Origin: Gigaspora rosea
Taxonomy: Eukaryota; Glomeromycota; Glomeromycetes; Diversisporales; Gigasporaceae
Direction: 5' to 3'
Length of the DNA: 64,000 nucleotides
Assembly: GCA_003550325.1 (NCBI GenBank)
Contig: QKWP01000109.1
Location: forward strand, 326,025 to 390,024
The notes beneath the pieces are model-generated. The model worked only from the letters and a program-made list of their open reading frames with translations. It ran no database searches and was not told the DNA's origin. Position 1 is the first letter of the stretch; every line of letters begins with the position of its first letter. Shown piece by piece: positions 21,060 through 32,861 of the stretch. The translations under genes and the position numbers were made by a program.

Positions 21060-21930
21060 GCTGATATTGAAACAAACCTACCCAAAACTAGTTTCAGATT
21101 TTTTCAAAAAAATTGAACCGCCGAAATCCGAAATCTGAAACTAGAATCTGAAACCCAAAACTATAATACGAAAATCAAAAACATAATGCGGAGCTTTTAA
21201 ATTTTATTAGAAAGTTTACTTTTTTTTAATGAAATAGAGCCAAAATAGAAATTATTTTTGAATAAATTATAAGATAATATAGATAATTTAATTATGTTTT
21301 TGCCAATTTTTTTTCTCTGCTTCATTTTGTTCGGCCTTTTTTCTAAAGCTGATCAACTTTATTTTTAATATCATACCGTTATTACAACTGAATTCAAAAT
21401 CCTAGGACAATAAAAAAAATTGCCAATGAAGAATTGATAAATATTTTGATGCCTGTTGATATTGACAATTTATTTAATTTTGTGGTAACATAAATTCAAT
21501 TATTAGTAGATTTGGACGTACGTTTACTTATTATTACTTGATATTATATCCAATTTTTACATAGTAAGCAAAAAAAAACTGATACTTGCAAAAGCAACCT
21601 TGATTCAGAACATAAACTCTGGAATTATGCCTTTCATATTGTACTTGTGAATCACAATAATGAAAAGGACTGCATGCATCAATATTGTTGGATCAGTGCA
21701 TTTGATGTATAATTGAAAAAAATATATACGGTAATACATCAATGCAATCAATGTATATAGAAAATTATGTAGTATTTGGTTTTCAGGTGAGGTTTCAGGT
21801 TTCAGTTTCGAATGAGGTTTCGGGTTCTGGGTGAGTTTTCGAGTTTTGGATAAGGTTTCAGAAGCTATAATACAAAACCTGAAACTTTCAGATTTGGCAC
21901 AAAAAGTTTTGGCGCCAATTCTGGTTCACT
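21060..21930. mobile_element. Element-like sequence with GAAACC/GGTTTC subterminal repeats
   Basis: The left part has repeated CTGAAAC/CCGAAATC words (about 21095-21160). The right part has repeated GGTTTC, GGGTT and GAGTTTT words (about 21780-21890). Between them is AT-rich filler. This is the architecture of the hAT-type elements elsewhere in this window, but terminal repeats and a target duplication were not found, so the ends are approximate. Confidence 0.45.
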
Positions 21931-22422
21931 AGTCAAAGGTTGGACTATCAGGATGACAGCTTAGTTATTAACGCATAATGGAATAAGCGCAAAATAAAAA
22001 ATATATGCTCTTTGTAGTTATGTACTATACTAAAAATGAAAGACAAACAAATACTTACTTGTTATTGTGGTATATAGTCAAATTTAGTTGGTTTGAAATC
22101 AACTACTTTAGTTCCTAACATAATTTGTCATAAAAATTTTGTTGCAAAGCTTGTTAGCTATTGTGATATCACGCAGTATGGATTTGATTAGTTTGTATTG
22201 GAATTAACAAAACTTACCGATTATTGTGATTATACTCAATTTTGCAAATCGACACACAATACTATATGTGATTAAGGTTGATTTGGTATCATCGTGATTA
22301 AACAATTGTTAATGGATTTGAATTGTGATCACATTCTTGATTATGATTATAACTAGTACCAATCTAAAGAAAGAAAGGGATCATGGAGTTCAATATTCGT
22401 GACGGACCTGCCATACCCAAAA

Positions 22423-22693
22423 TGGGGGACCGTTAAAGCCAAGTACCTTTATATGTTTTTTAATCAAAATTAGGGTAAGGGTTAGTTAAAAGTTAGGTTT
22501 AGAATGCCTTATAGGTAAAATTTTCTTTCCGACATTTTTAATTAATGCTTCGAGACAGGTTTAGACACTTGTTTCTTGTATTTTGGATGTTTTTCACTTT
22601 TTTTCTTGGTTTTTGTCTCATCAGTGATGATCAAAATTTACAATGAGATTGGCTGCCAGTCACATGATAACACCTGGTTTTAATGGATCCCCT
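22423..22693. mobile_element. Family-A MITE
   Basis: The left end GGGACCGTTAAAGCC is matched by the degraded right end GGTTTTAATGGATCCCC. The interior has ATTAGGGTAAGGGTTAG and the family words TTTCCGACATTTTTAATTAA and TTTCTTGTATTTT. First of three head-to-tail members. Confidence 0.65.
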
Positions 22694-22699
22694 GAAATG

Positions 22700-23490
22700 A
22701 GAATGTCTAAAGCCGTTTCCAGTCTAGTGTTAGAAATTTCAGACTCAAATACTGTTCTCATGAGAACATCGTAATAGCTATAAGTGTTCTCAACCGATTG
22801 CTTATGTTCTCATTTGTGCTCACTAAAAAAAAAACAATTCAAAAATATATTATATACTGTAATATATGTACTTTTTACCTATAAAAGCATAAATGGTATC
22901 AGACAAATATAAAAATTAACATAATTCTATTAACACATCTATATGTAAATATACATTAGAGCATGTCAAATATCTTTTCATTTATACTATAGTACATAAT
23001 TATATATAAGTTCAACTAAATAATTTGATAATAAATTATTATTACTAGTTATATTTATTTATTTTAATTTGATATAAAAATATTATGTAGTTACTAATTA
23101 CTACTTATGAGAACACTATTTTATTTTACTGTTCTCAAAAAAATTTTAATAGAAAACAGTAAAAAATTTTTACTGTGCACAAATTTAAAATAGTGTTCTC
23201 ATGAGAACTCGGAGAACACTAATTTTGAACACTGGTCTAGTCACGTGTTTTGGGTTTTAAATTAAAGTTAGGTAAGGGTTAGTTTGGGGTTAGGGTTAGG
23301 GCATGTCTTATAGTAAAATTTTCCCCTGACATTTTTTATTAATGCACCAAGATGGGTTTAGGCTGTTGTTTCTTGTATTTTTGCAACTTTCGCTTTTTTT
23401 CGCTGTTTTTGTCTCCTCGTGCTGATCCGTGTTGATCAAAATAAACAATCCTATTGCTCTATGTCATGTGATGGACACAGCTTTAGACGA
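22700..23490. mobile_element. Family-A MITE interrupted by a second element
   Basis: The left end is AGAATGTCTAAAGCCG and the right end GCTTTAGACGACCCCC. The telomere-like tract GGTTAGGGTTAGGG is near 23288. It is split by the 506-bp insertion at 22729-23234; without it the length is about 280 bp. Confidence 0.7.
22729..23234. mobile_element. Nested inverted-repeat element (hAT-like ends)
   Basis: It is flanked by the 7-bp direct repeat GTCTAGT (22722-22728 and 23235-23241). Arms share GTTCTCATGAGAAC (left about 22762, right about 23200). The ends relate as AGTGTT and AACACT, and further GTTCTC words are scattered near both ends. The interior is AT-rich and non-coding. The ends recall hAT elements; the duplication is 7 or 8 bp depending on how the overlap is read. 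Confidence 0.65.
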
Positions 23491-23499
23491 CCCCCGAAA

Positions 23500-23776
23500 C
23501 GGGGACGTCTAAAGCGGAGCAGATTTTTATAAAGTATTTTATCGAATTAACTTTAGGGTTAGGGTAATCTTAGATTAGGGTTAGATAGGTTTTAAGTTGT
23601 AATATATAAGCAAAATTGCCTTCCCGACATTTTTAATTAACACATCAAGGTAGGTTTAGACTGCCGTTTTTTTGTGGGTTTCGCTTCTCTTTCATGTTTG
23701 CTTCGCCTAAGATCATCAAAATTCGATAATTTGATTGGTCAGATATCACATGATTCTGCTCCGCTTTAGACGACCC
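23500..23776. mobile_element. Family-A MITE
   Basis: Both ends are well preserved: GACGTCTAAAGCGGAGCAGA and TCTGCTCCGCTTTAGACGAC. CCGAAACGG flanks both sides (about 23491-23499 and 23777-23785), a 9-bp target duplication shared with the neighbouring element. The interior has CTTTAGGGTTAGGGTAAT and GATTAGGGTTAG. Confidence 0.8.
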
Positions 23777-23785
23777 CCGAAACGG

Positions 23786-24062
23786 AAGGAAGACCGAAAC
23801 TTCGAGAAGGAACGGATAGGAAGTACCAAGTGGCACGGGATGGACTACCGGAGACCGGATAGGAGCTGAAACCGAAAACACCGCCAGCGGGCAAGGTGAA
23901 GAATGAAGGAGTACTCGGAGACCGAGTATGGTACTGTCATACCTGTAATACATGTAAAAAATATGAAGTGTAGGGGACCTGGTTTATAAGGCCTCATGAA
24001 ATTAGTAAATAATAAAATTGCGCCTCCCGGCGTCCCTTCATAGAAAGGGTATAAAAAAAAAG
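23786..24062 (+). mobile_element. Retrotransposon 3' end with poly-A
   Basis: This patch is more GC-rich than its surroundings and ends AAGGGTATAAAAAAAAA at about 24060, preceded by a hairpin-like CGCCTCCCGGCG. It resembles the tail of a non-LTR retrotransposon. No target duplication was found and no frame clearly encodes a recognised protein. A left boundary at the MITE duplication is assumed. Confidence 0.5.
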
Positions 24063-25114
24063 CGTTAAAGCACAATAGCTTGATCATATTGCTGTATTAG
24101 TTTTAGCACACTGATCATATTTTGGATATAAACATGATTTTATTAGTTGGTCGACATAAACACGAATCGAAAAATCTAGAAATCAATCATCTAAATCTTT
24201 AGCGAAATGTAATTTTTCTTAATATTTGCTAATATATTCGCTTTTTATTAATCTTGTCTTTTCTTTTTATCTATTGCGGAGCAATTGTTCTTGTTCTTGC
24301 AATTGCACTTGCACATGCATTGGTTCTTGAACATGCTCTAGAACTTTCAAATTCGTGAAACAATTGATTGACTTTTTAGCTCAAAATATTAGGTAATCAA
24401 ACAACAAGAGCAAATTTGGCAAATACAAGTTTAAAGGCGTTAAAAATTTTTTTTGATGTACAGGTGAAACTAATGTGCGCAAATCATTGCTCAATATTGA
24501 AATATAATTATTAAATACCGGCGCGAAATCAAGTGTAAGGCTCCACTTAGCCATAAATACATGCTGTGATAATCCTTGCAGCAATACATGAATCGAGATA
24601 GGATCGATGAAGTAAATGCTGCGTTTTGCATTGTCTTGAGGCTTTTTCAATGTAACAGCAGATCAGTAACACAGTAAATTTAGGAAAAAACTTCAAACAA
24701 AATCACGTTACTCTTTTGTCATGACAAAATGAAATTCTGAAATAAGTACGTACTTACGAACGTACTTACGTACGTACGTACTGTATCTCGCATATTTATT
24801 CTACTCGAATGAATTCCCCAGCCATGAGGTTTTGCTGACACTAAAAGTGGCTTGGTTTGGATAAATATTTCTTTGAGTTGGTGTATGGTCCTTTACAGTA
24901 TGTCATTAGAAATTGAGTCTTATGACATGTCAAATGATTGTTGCATGATCACAAGGATATCAATTATTGATATTATCATTATACCGGTACTTTATTCAGC
25001 ATTTCATCTTTTTTTCAGCAACACAAATAATATCCTGATGCTTACACTGTGCATATCATAATTATGTGAGTTTTGTAATTCCAAAATAACTTAAGCCATA
25101 ATCCCAAAAGGGAA
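24063..25114. other. Region without a recognised gene
   Basis: Only a short ACGT-rich microsatellite was seen (about 24746-24783, TACGTACGTACG). The 69- and 89-aa ORFs here show no domain and no paralogue in the window. Confidence 0.35.
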
Positions 25115-25116
25115 TA

Positions 25117-25870
25117 CTTTACTGAAACTTAAAAAAAAGTATATATGTTTTTATAATAAAATAATAATATTTTGAAAATATAATAAATATGCTTTTATAT
25201 AAAAAAATATTTTAATAATGTTTTTATAATATATTAATAATATAATAAAAATTTTAAAAATAAAATTAAAATTTAAATCTGTTTTAAAAATATTATAAAA
25301 TTATTATAAAAACATTATTATTATATTTTAAAATAGTTTAAAATAAATTGTTTAAAAATATTTTAAAATATTATTTTAATATTATTAAAAATATTATAAA
25401 AACATTATTATTATATTTTAAAAATATATTTAAATAAGTTTTTTAAAAATATTTTTTAAACCAAAATTATTTTTAAAAAATGCTTATATCTCATAATTTT
25501 GCTTATGAAACCATCCTTCGTATTTTAACAAAAAATCTTTTTTGTGTGATTTTGGGGTAAACACATTTGTCTAAATCATTATATTATTAATTTATTTTAT
25601 TTATATTATATTTAATATTATAAAATATATTATAATATAATATATTAATATAATATAAATATTTATATTATACTATAAATATGAAATTTATTTAGTTTAA
25701 TAATGTTTTAAAAATGATTTTATTAATATTACTAAAACAGTTTTAATATATATTATTTATATTATTATTATTAACTTATAACTAGTAATTATAACATTTT
25801 TTAAAACATAATAAAAACATAATTAATATATAATAATAATATTTTCAATTTTTTTATAGTTTCAGTGAAG
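25117..25870. mobile_element. AT-only foldback element with TA flanks
   Basis: Ends CTTTACTGAAACT and AGTTTCAGTGAAG are inverted (one mismatch), with TA on each side (25115-25116 and 25871-25872). The 750-bp interior is almost entirely A and T and is full of short inverted words such as TTTTAAAAATATTATAAAA. Fits a Tc1/mariner-type MITE; non-coding. Confidence 0.65.
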
Positions 25871-26205
25871 TAATACCGACGAAGTTGGTTTGCGGTAACA
25901 GGTTGCTATAATGTCGAACGATTTAGCCGGTATTATGTATATTGGAAAAATGCGTAATGCAATACTGTAATTCTCTAAAATTGCACGATAATTAAATATG
26001 ATCGTTCACACAAAGTATAGAGGCAACTATTGTTTTGAATCGTTATTTAATCAATCACAGCCACATGTCGTGTCGGTTAGAGACAAAAAAAAAAGAACTA
26101 GGCCAAAATTACGCAAAATTCTGCTAATGAAACTGTGAGTAAAATGCTCCAGAGCCAATTTTACCATAGTGCAAGCATATTTAATAAAAAATTTTCTTTT
26201 TTGGG

Positions 26206-26455
26206 GGTCGTCTAAAGCCAGGTGTGTCACGTGATAGAAAGCCAATCAAATCGTAAAATTTGATCTTTATGGATCAGCCAGACGAGACAAAAACAAAGAA
26301 AAAAAGTGAAAAACACCGAGGAGCATTAATAAAAAATGTCGGGAAGACAATTTTACTTATAAGCCAAGCCCTAACTCTAACCCCTAACTAACCCTTACAC
26401 TAATTTTAATTAAATAATCAAAAAACATATGAACGCACCTGACTTTAGCTATCCC
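26206..26455. mobile_element. Family-A MITE
   Basis: The left end GGGGTCGTCTAAAGCCAGGT contrasts with the right end GACTTTAGCTATCCCCC. E-box CACGTG is at about 26228; CCCTAACTCTAACCCCTAAC near 26369. CTTTTTTG occurs at both flanks, consistent with a slightly decayed 9-bp duplication. Confidence 0.7.
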
Positions 26456-26637
26456 CCTTTTTTGTAGCTAAAAAATTAAAAAAAACCAATTTCAGGCAAA
26501 AATTAAGAATTTCAAAGATCGTTGCCCTAAGTTAATTTAATGCAGGCCAAATTTTTTAGATTTAAAGCCCCTGAGAATTCTAGTCAGCACAGTACATGAT
26601 TTTCAGGGGCTGAATTCGTTATCATTAGTGCTCCTAA

Positions 26638-26785
26638 TCGGGTCGGGTCAACCCGAAAACCAACCTGACCCGAAACTTTCGGGTCGGGTTCGGGTTAGAA
26701 AAATTGAATCCGAAAAGTTCGGGTTGGGTTCGGGTCGGTTCGGGTTGGCAATGAACCCGACCCGACCCGACTCGAAATATTATAG
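26638..26785. repeat. Left subterminal GGGTCGGGTT cluster
   Basis: About ten overlapping GGGTCGGG, GGGTTCGGGT and complementary CCGACCC words lie within 150 bp of the left end of the hAT element. In characterised hAT elements such clusters bind the transposase; that role is inferred here. A GC-rich island in AT-rich DNA. Confidence 0.8.
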
Positions 26786-27189
26786 ATAACCCAAAGTAGA
26801 AATATTATTTTTTTATTATAGCAAATCATAGATAAATATGTACTTTATTTAAATCTTTAATAAACATATTTGCATTAATGATAGTAGATCTTAAATGAAT
26901 GCATTTTAACTAATTTAAAATTAATATGACGAATATTGATATGATCTGATCTTTAAACTATAATAAGCTAAAATTGTATATCTTTAACAAATTATATGAT
27001 AATTTATTTGAAGCAAATATAGTAATAATTTTATTAATCATTCAGTAAATATATTATATATTTATATTAAATATTTATTTTTTTACCTCAGTCTAAATTT
27101 TAATTTTTTTTGCAACGAAATTATCTTTATTTGCAATGAAATTGTTTTAAAAATAGTAAGTACATATTAAATTACCTTAAAGGTTATAC

Positions 27190-28330
27190 TCTAAAATTAT
27201 AATAATATCTTGGCAACCACTTCATCAAATTTAATAAAACTTCTTTTATTTGAATTCTACAGATTTGTAGAATTCAAATAAAAAAATTTTATCGATTTTC
27301 ATCAGGTGGCTATCAAGATACCTTCGCTCAAAGGTTTAAAAAATTTTAGTATAACATCTATTTTTGAATTGTTTACTGACTTTGAGTGAAGATATCTTGA
27401 TAACCACCTGGTTAAAGTTAATGAAATTTTTTTTATTTGAATTTTACAAAATGGTAAAATCAAAATAAAAAAGATTCATTGCTTTTGGTTAGGTAGTTGT
27501 CAAGATATCTTTCCTAAAAATTTAAAAAAAATTTGCTACAACATCTATTTTGATAGACGTTTTAAATTGTTTACTTACTTTGCATGAAGATATCTCAACA
27601 ACCAACTGTTCAAGGTTAATAAAAATTTTTTTATTTGAATTCTACAGAATGGTAAAATTAAAATAAGAAAGGTTCATTGCTTTTGTTTAGGTGGTTGTCA
27701 AGATATCTTCCCTAAAAATTTAAAAAACCTTTGTTACAACATATATTTTAATAAATATTTTAAATTGTTTACTAACTTTGCATAAAGATATCTTGACAAC
27801 CAATTGTTCAATGTTAATAAAAACTTTTTTATCTGAATTCTACAGAGTTGTAGAATTAAAATAAAAAAATTTATTGATTTTGGTCAGGTAATTGTCAAGA
27901 TATCTTCACTTAAATATTTAAAAAAATTTTGCTATAGCATCTATTTAGATAGATATTTTGAATTATTTACTGTATTTGAGTAATAATATCTTGATAACCA
28001 CCTGATCAAAGTTAATGATTTTTTTTTATTTTAATTCTATAGAATTGTAGAATTAAAATACAAAAAAATTTATCGATTTTGCTTAAGTAATTATTAAAAT
28101 ATCTTCACTTAAAGTTTTAGAATTTTGTATAACTTTAATTTTGATGAACATTTTGAATTATTCTCTGATTTTAAGCAAAGATATCTTAACAACTATCTGA
28201 CTAAAATCAATTAAATTTTTTATTCAAATTCTATAATTTTAAAGAATTAAAATAAAATTTTTTTTATTGAATTTGATTAGTTAGTTGTCAAGGTATCTTT
28301 AATTAAAATTCAAATATCTAATAAAATTAG
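27190..28330. repeat. ~190-bp tandem array, each unit with a central palindrome
   Basis: Six units have centres of the form TTTGAATTCTACAGA..TGTAGAATTCAAA starting near 27249, 27434, 27632, 27832, 28028 and 28218 (steps 185, 198, 200, 196, 190). Each centre is flanked outward by inverted CAAGATATCTTC/GAAGATATCTTG words about 50-60 bp away, so each unit is a larger imperfect hairpin. The array lies between the left end of the hAT element and its transposase start codon (28423). Confidence 0.8.
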
Positions 28331-28422
28331 AACAATTAATTTTTTTAAAATTTTAACAAATTACTTATTATATTTTATAATTAATTTATTATTTTAATCT
28401 TTAAATTATTTAGAAATTAAAT

Positions 28423-31321
28423 ATGGAATTTGATGAATCAAATTTTTTTCTTGATGAAAATTATATTATTGAAAGTAATATTTCAGAAATTATTGATGAT
28501 GATATATCAAATAATAGTTCAAACCAAGAAGAAAATTTTGTTGAAGATAATGAAACATCTAGTAATGAAGATGAAACAAATTCTAATCAAGTAAATGAAG
28601 AGGATATTCTTATGGAAGAAAATATCATTATAGAAGAAAATTTTCCTAATACTCCTAATGAAGAAAATGCAAATACTAAAACAGATAATAAAAAAAAGCT
28701 TAAATCTATTGTTCATAATCATTTTACTATAGATCAACAAGCTAAAAAATATAAATGCAATTATTGCAGGTAAAATATTAATTTTTAATATTAATATTTA
28801 TATTATTTATAAAATTTTAATATTATTTATAATTATTTATTATAATTTTTAGTCAAACTTATAAAATTTCAAAAGATAAATCAACATCAGTATTAAAAAG
28901 ACATCTTGAAAAAAATCATAAAAAATTAATTGCAAAAAAAAAACTATTGGAGCATTAGATAAGTTTATTCAAAAAGATAAATTAGTAAATATTTTTTATT
29001 ATTTATTTATTTTTTATCAATAATAATAATTAATTTAAATATTATTTAAATAGTTATTCATACAAGAAGATTGGCTTAAAGATTTAATTAATTGGATTAT
29101 TTCTGATGATCAATCTTTTACTGTTGTTGAAAATAAATTTTTTCAAATAATGATTAAAAGACTCAATAATAATGCAAAAATTCCTTCAGCTGATACTATT
29201 ACTAACAAAATTTCTAAAATTTTTAATACTGAACAAGCTAATCTGCAAAAACAATTTCAAGAAATTTCTAGTAAAATTTCATTTACTCTTGATTGCTGGA
29301 CATCTAGAAATCAAAAATCTTATCTTGGAGTAACTGCACATTGGATTTCAAATAATTGGCAACTTCAACATTGTACTATTGAGTTTAGTTATTTTGAAGG
29401 CTCTCACTCAGGCAAAAATTTAGCTGAAGTATTTTTTAAAATTTTAAAAGAAAATAATCTTTTAACAAAAGTATTTATATTTTATTATTTTTAACAAAAG
29501 TATTTATATTTTATTATTTATAAAATATTAATTAATAACTAATTATTATTTTATTTTTAGATTTTGGGTATTACTACTGATAATGCTACAAATATGAATT
29601 CAATGTTTAATAATTTAGAAGAAAATTTTAATAATGAAAATTTAGAATTTGATTCTAAAAATCAACATATATATTGTCTTGCACATATTATAAATCTAGC
29701 TGTTCAGGAAATTTTAAAATCTTTTTATAATAATAATAATAATGATGAAGGTGATAATTCTGAAGAGAATAGTGATGATGAAATATCTGATATAAATACT
29801 TTAGGAGCACTTGGAAAAGTATAATTAATTTATTTTAAATATATTATTTATTTTTAAAATATTTGTAATATTTATAGTATTTATATTTTTAAATATAAAA
29901 TTAATAATAAAATTTATATTTTATAGAATAAAATACTATAAAAAATACTAAAATTTATTAATTATATAATTTTATATTTGTAGTTAAAGAAAATAATAAT
30001 TAAAATTCGTAAATCTCCACAAAAACGTGAACGTTTTAGCAGACAATGTTTTATTTCAAATATTAAAAACTTAGAATTAATTGTTGATGTAAAAACACGA
30101 TGGAATTCTACATATGATATGTTGGAAAGAGCTTTAATTTTACAACAAGTAAATTTATATATATATTTTTTAATTTTATTTACTAAATATTAATTTATAT
30201 TTTAGCCATTAGATGAATTAATTTTAACAGATAGAAGTCTTACAAAATTTTCATTAACAAATGCTGAATGGAATAAATTAAAACAAATAAAAAATATTTT
30301 AGAGGTGAATAAAAATAATATATATATATATAATAATTTATAAATATTATAATATATATTATTAATTTATAACTATTATAATATATATTATTATTTTTAA
30401 ATTTTTTATTAGTGTTTTAAGGAAGCTACTCTTGAAATAAGTGCATCTAATTATCCAACACTTAGCTATTCAATTCCTATTTATAATTATTTATTAAATA
30501 TAATTGAAAAATTTCTTAATGAAGATTCTTATTCTAATGATATTATTTCTGCTATTAGCAAAGCCAAAAATAAATTATATAAATATTTTCCAACAACAAA
30601 TGGACTTGTTTATATTATTTCTACAAGTATGTAATTTAAATTTATTTATTAAATAATTAATAACTAATTTTTAATTATATTTTTATTAATAGTTATTGAT
30701 CCACGTCTTAAGTTACAATATTTTAAAGATCAAGAATTTGATGATGAACTTATTGAAATATACAAACAACAAATTATTAATTTATGGAAAAATAAATATA
30801 GACAAACAGAAAATAAAAATAATAATCAAACAAATAATAAAGCAAGTGGACTTATAGCTTATATGTTTGAAAAAAGAAAACATATTGAATTTGATGAACT
30901 TGTAAAATATTTGAATGAACCACCATTAAATTATGATATAGATATATTAACATTTTGGAAGGTAAATATTTATTATAATATATTTAATATACTATATAAT
31001 TAACTAATAATTTAATTTAATTTAAAAATAGCTTCATGAAATAGAATATCCAAATTTATCAAAAATGGCTAAAGATTATTTAGCAATTCCTGGTATATTT
31101 TTAATTTTAAATATTATAATAAAATAAAATTATTATAATTATTTAATAAAATTAATATAAATTTTTATATTTTAGGAACAAGTGTTCCTGTTGAATGTAT
31201 TTTTTCAAGTAGTGCTGATTTGATTTCTGCTAAAAGATATAGTTTAAATTCAAATACAATTAAAATTTGTATGTGTTTAAAAAGTTGGTTAAAATTAAAA
31301 TTAAAAAATAATGTAGATTAA
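28423..31321 (+). CDS. hAT transposase (BED zinc finger, hATC), 10 exons
   Basis: Inferred exons: 28423-28769, 28853-28984, 29054-29470, 29561-29818, 29984-30148, 30206-30304, 30413-30626, 30693-30961, 31032-31092, 31176-31321. All introns are GT...AG, and phases agree everywhere except exon 2. The product is about 702 aa. In order: an acidic N/E/D-rich N-terminus; a BED finger with CNYC ... HLEKNH across the first junction; the catalytic core with SFTLDCWTS and GITTDNATNMN (likely catalytic Asp residues), HCLAH-like YCLAHIINLAVQ, IRKSPQKRERFSRQC and DVKTRWNSTYDMLERA; and a hATC dimerisation domain (YPNLSKMAKDYLAIPGTSVP, ECIFSSSADLISAKR). An A10 run at about 28933-28942 leaves exon 2 out of frame: 8 or 11 A would restore phase. 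This is a real lesion or a homopolymer sequencing error. The enzyme would cut and paste the enclosing element. Confidence 0.88.
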
Positions 31322-32055
31322 ATTTTTAAAAATCTATTTAAATTTTATTTATATATTAATATTTATTATTAGTAATAGGTTTTTTTTAGTTTGTAAATTC
31401 AAACTTTTTTCCTATTAATTTTTATTTAAATATTATATTATATTATATTATTATTTTATCTTTTATTTATTTATATAAATAAATTTATATTTTATTTAAA
31501 ATTTGAAAATGAATAAATATTTATTAATATTTTTATTTTAATACTATATATTTATTAATAAAATTTTTATATTATTTAAATTAAAATTATTTTATACTAT
31601 AATAATAATAAATGTTGCTAATTTATCTCCTTAGTAATTTAATTACTCTATATAATTTACTAATCAAATACAGAATCTTGTATAACAAAATAATAAATTT
31701 ATTTATAAAATTTAAGAAAATATTAAAAATTGTAAATATCTTAAAATTTATTATAAAATTAGCTTTAGACTTTTAAGTAAAAATTTTTAACATCTAGTTT
31801 TACATATAATAACACATTCTAACTCTAATATAGGCCTTACTCTAACTCTAATATTAAACCAATTTATTTGAATAATAGAGCAGTTAATTAACTAGATATT
31901 AAAATTAGTTATATTTAATAATAATTTAAATAAGTCTAATTTTAAATTAAATATAATAAAATTTTTTAATAGTTTTACTAAATTATACTAGTATTAATAT
32001 TATAATTATATTATTTAATAAATTATACAAATATAGTATAATAGAAATAATCTAG

Positions 32056-32399
32056 TTGTCAGTGGCAGTAACAGTCACTGGATTACAAATAACCAACCAG
32101 ATTGTGTTACAGGATCAAAACAAATACTAAAGTTAATTGTCATTAGGGTTAGGATTAGAAGTTAATTGTCATTAGAGTCAGAAATAGTTTGAGTTAGGGT
32201 TGGGGTTGAGAATATTATATAGTAAAATTTCACAAGAAATTTTTTTAATTAGAACACAAAAGGTAATTTTATAGGTAAAGTTTTATGCTATCATGAATTT
32301 TTGATGTTTTCTTCACTTTTGGATTATATAAACGTTACACCTGATCCCGTGATGTGATTGGTCAATTGCAATTTGGTGACTGTCACCGCCGATGACAAA
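32056..32399. mobile_element. Family-B MITE
   Basis: TTGTCAGTGGCAGTAACAGT on the left is inverted, with mismatches, at the right (ACTGTCACCGCCGATGACAA). The interior has GGGTTAGG and GAGTTAGGGTTGGGGTTGAG, then AAAATTTCACAAGAAATTTT and AATTAGAACACAAAAGG, shared with 36080-36290 and more weakly with 9790-10000. Confidence 0.65.
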
Positions 32400-32408
32400 T
32401 AGATTCGC

Positions 32409-32861
32409 TCAACAGGAGAGACCATCCCAAATTAGGAAATAGTTAGGATGATCATTACACAATTCATTAAAGTTTTTTTATACAGTTTACAATACTCTTT
32501 TCATGAGGTCATCGTGACTTATTCGCATTATGAAACATGATCAACTTAGTATATAAACTTGTGGCGGTCATATCATACTTTAATAAAATAGTTGGATTCA
32601 AGAGGATTCGTGGATATTTATATTACAATTTCTGTATTTATAAGTTATAATATAAATATCTGGTGAATCCTCTTGAATCCAACTATTTTATTAAAGTATA
32701 ATATGAAAGTCACAAGTTTGTACTAATTTGATCACGTTTCATAATGCGAATAAGCCACGATGACCTCACGAAAAGATTATTGTAAACTGTATAAAAAAAC
32801 TTTAATGAATTGTGTAATGATCGTTCTGACTATTTCCTAATTTGGGACGGTCTCTCCTGTT
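32409..32861. mobile_element. Foldback element (about 453 bp)
   Basis: It is flanked by the 7-bp direct repeat GATTCGC (32402-32408 and 32862-32868). Arms of about 200 bp are inverted with scattered differences, e.g. TCAACAGGAGAGACC at the left and GGTCTCTCCTGTT at the right. The centre near 32630 is AT-rich. It abuts the right end of the family-B MITE, inside the hAT element. Confidence 0.8.

Larger units (their letters stand above)
19930..22280. repeat. Degenerate tandem array interrupted by two elements
   Basis: A motif AAATTTTGTTATGAAACTT.CT..CTATTGTG recurs near 19995, 20072, 20128, 20228 and 20393, and again near 22130-22230 with TTAGTTTGTATTGGAATTAACA. The array is split by the foldback element at 20565-21018 and the GAAACC-rich sequence at about 21060-21930. 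Non-coding. Confidence 0.6.

Noticed and set aside
27190..28330. CRISPR-like array
   Set aside because: Units of ~190 bp are repeated over their full length and are themselves palindromic; there are no short repeats with unique spacers, and the context is eukaryotic.
28519..28740. 73-aa minus-strand ORF
   Set aside because: Antisense shadow of the first transposase exon.
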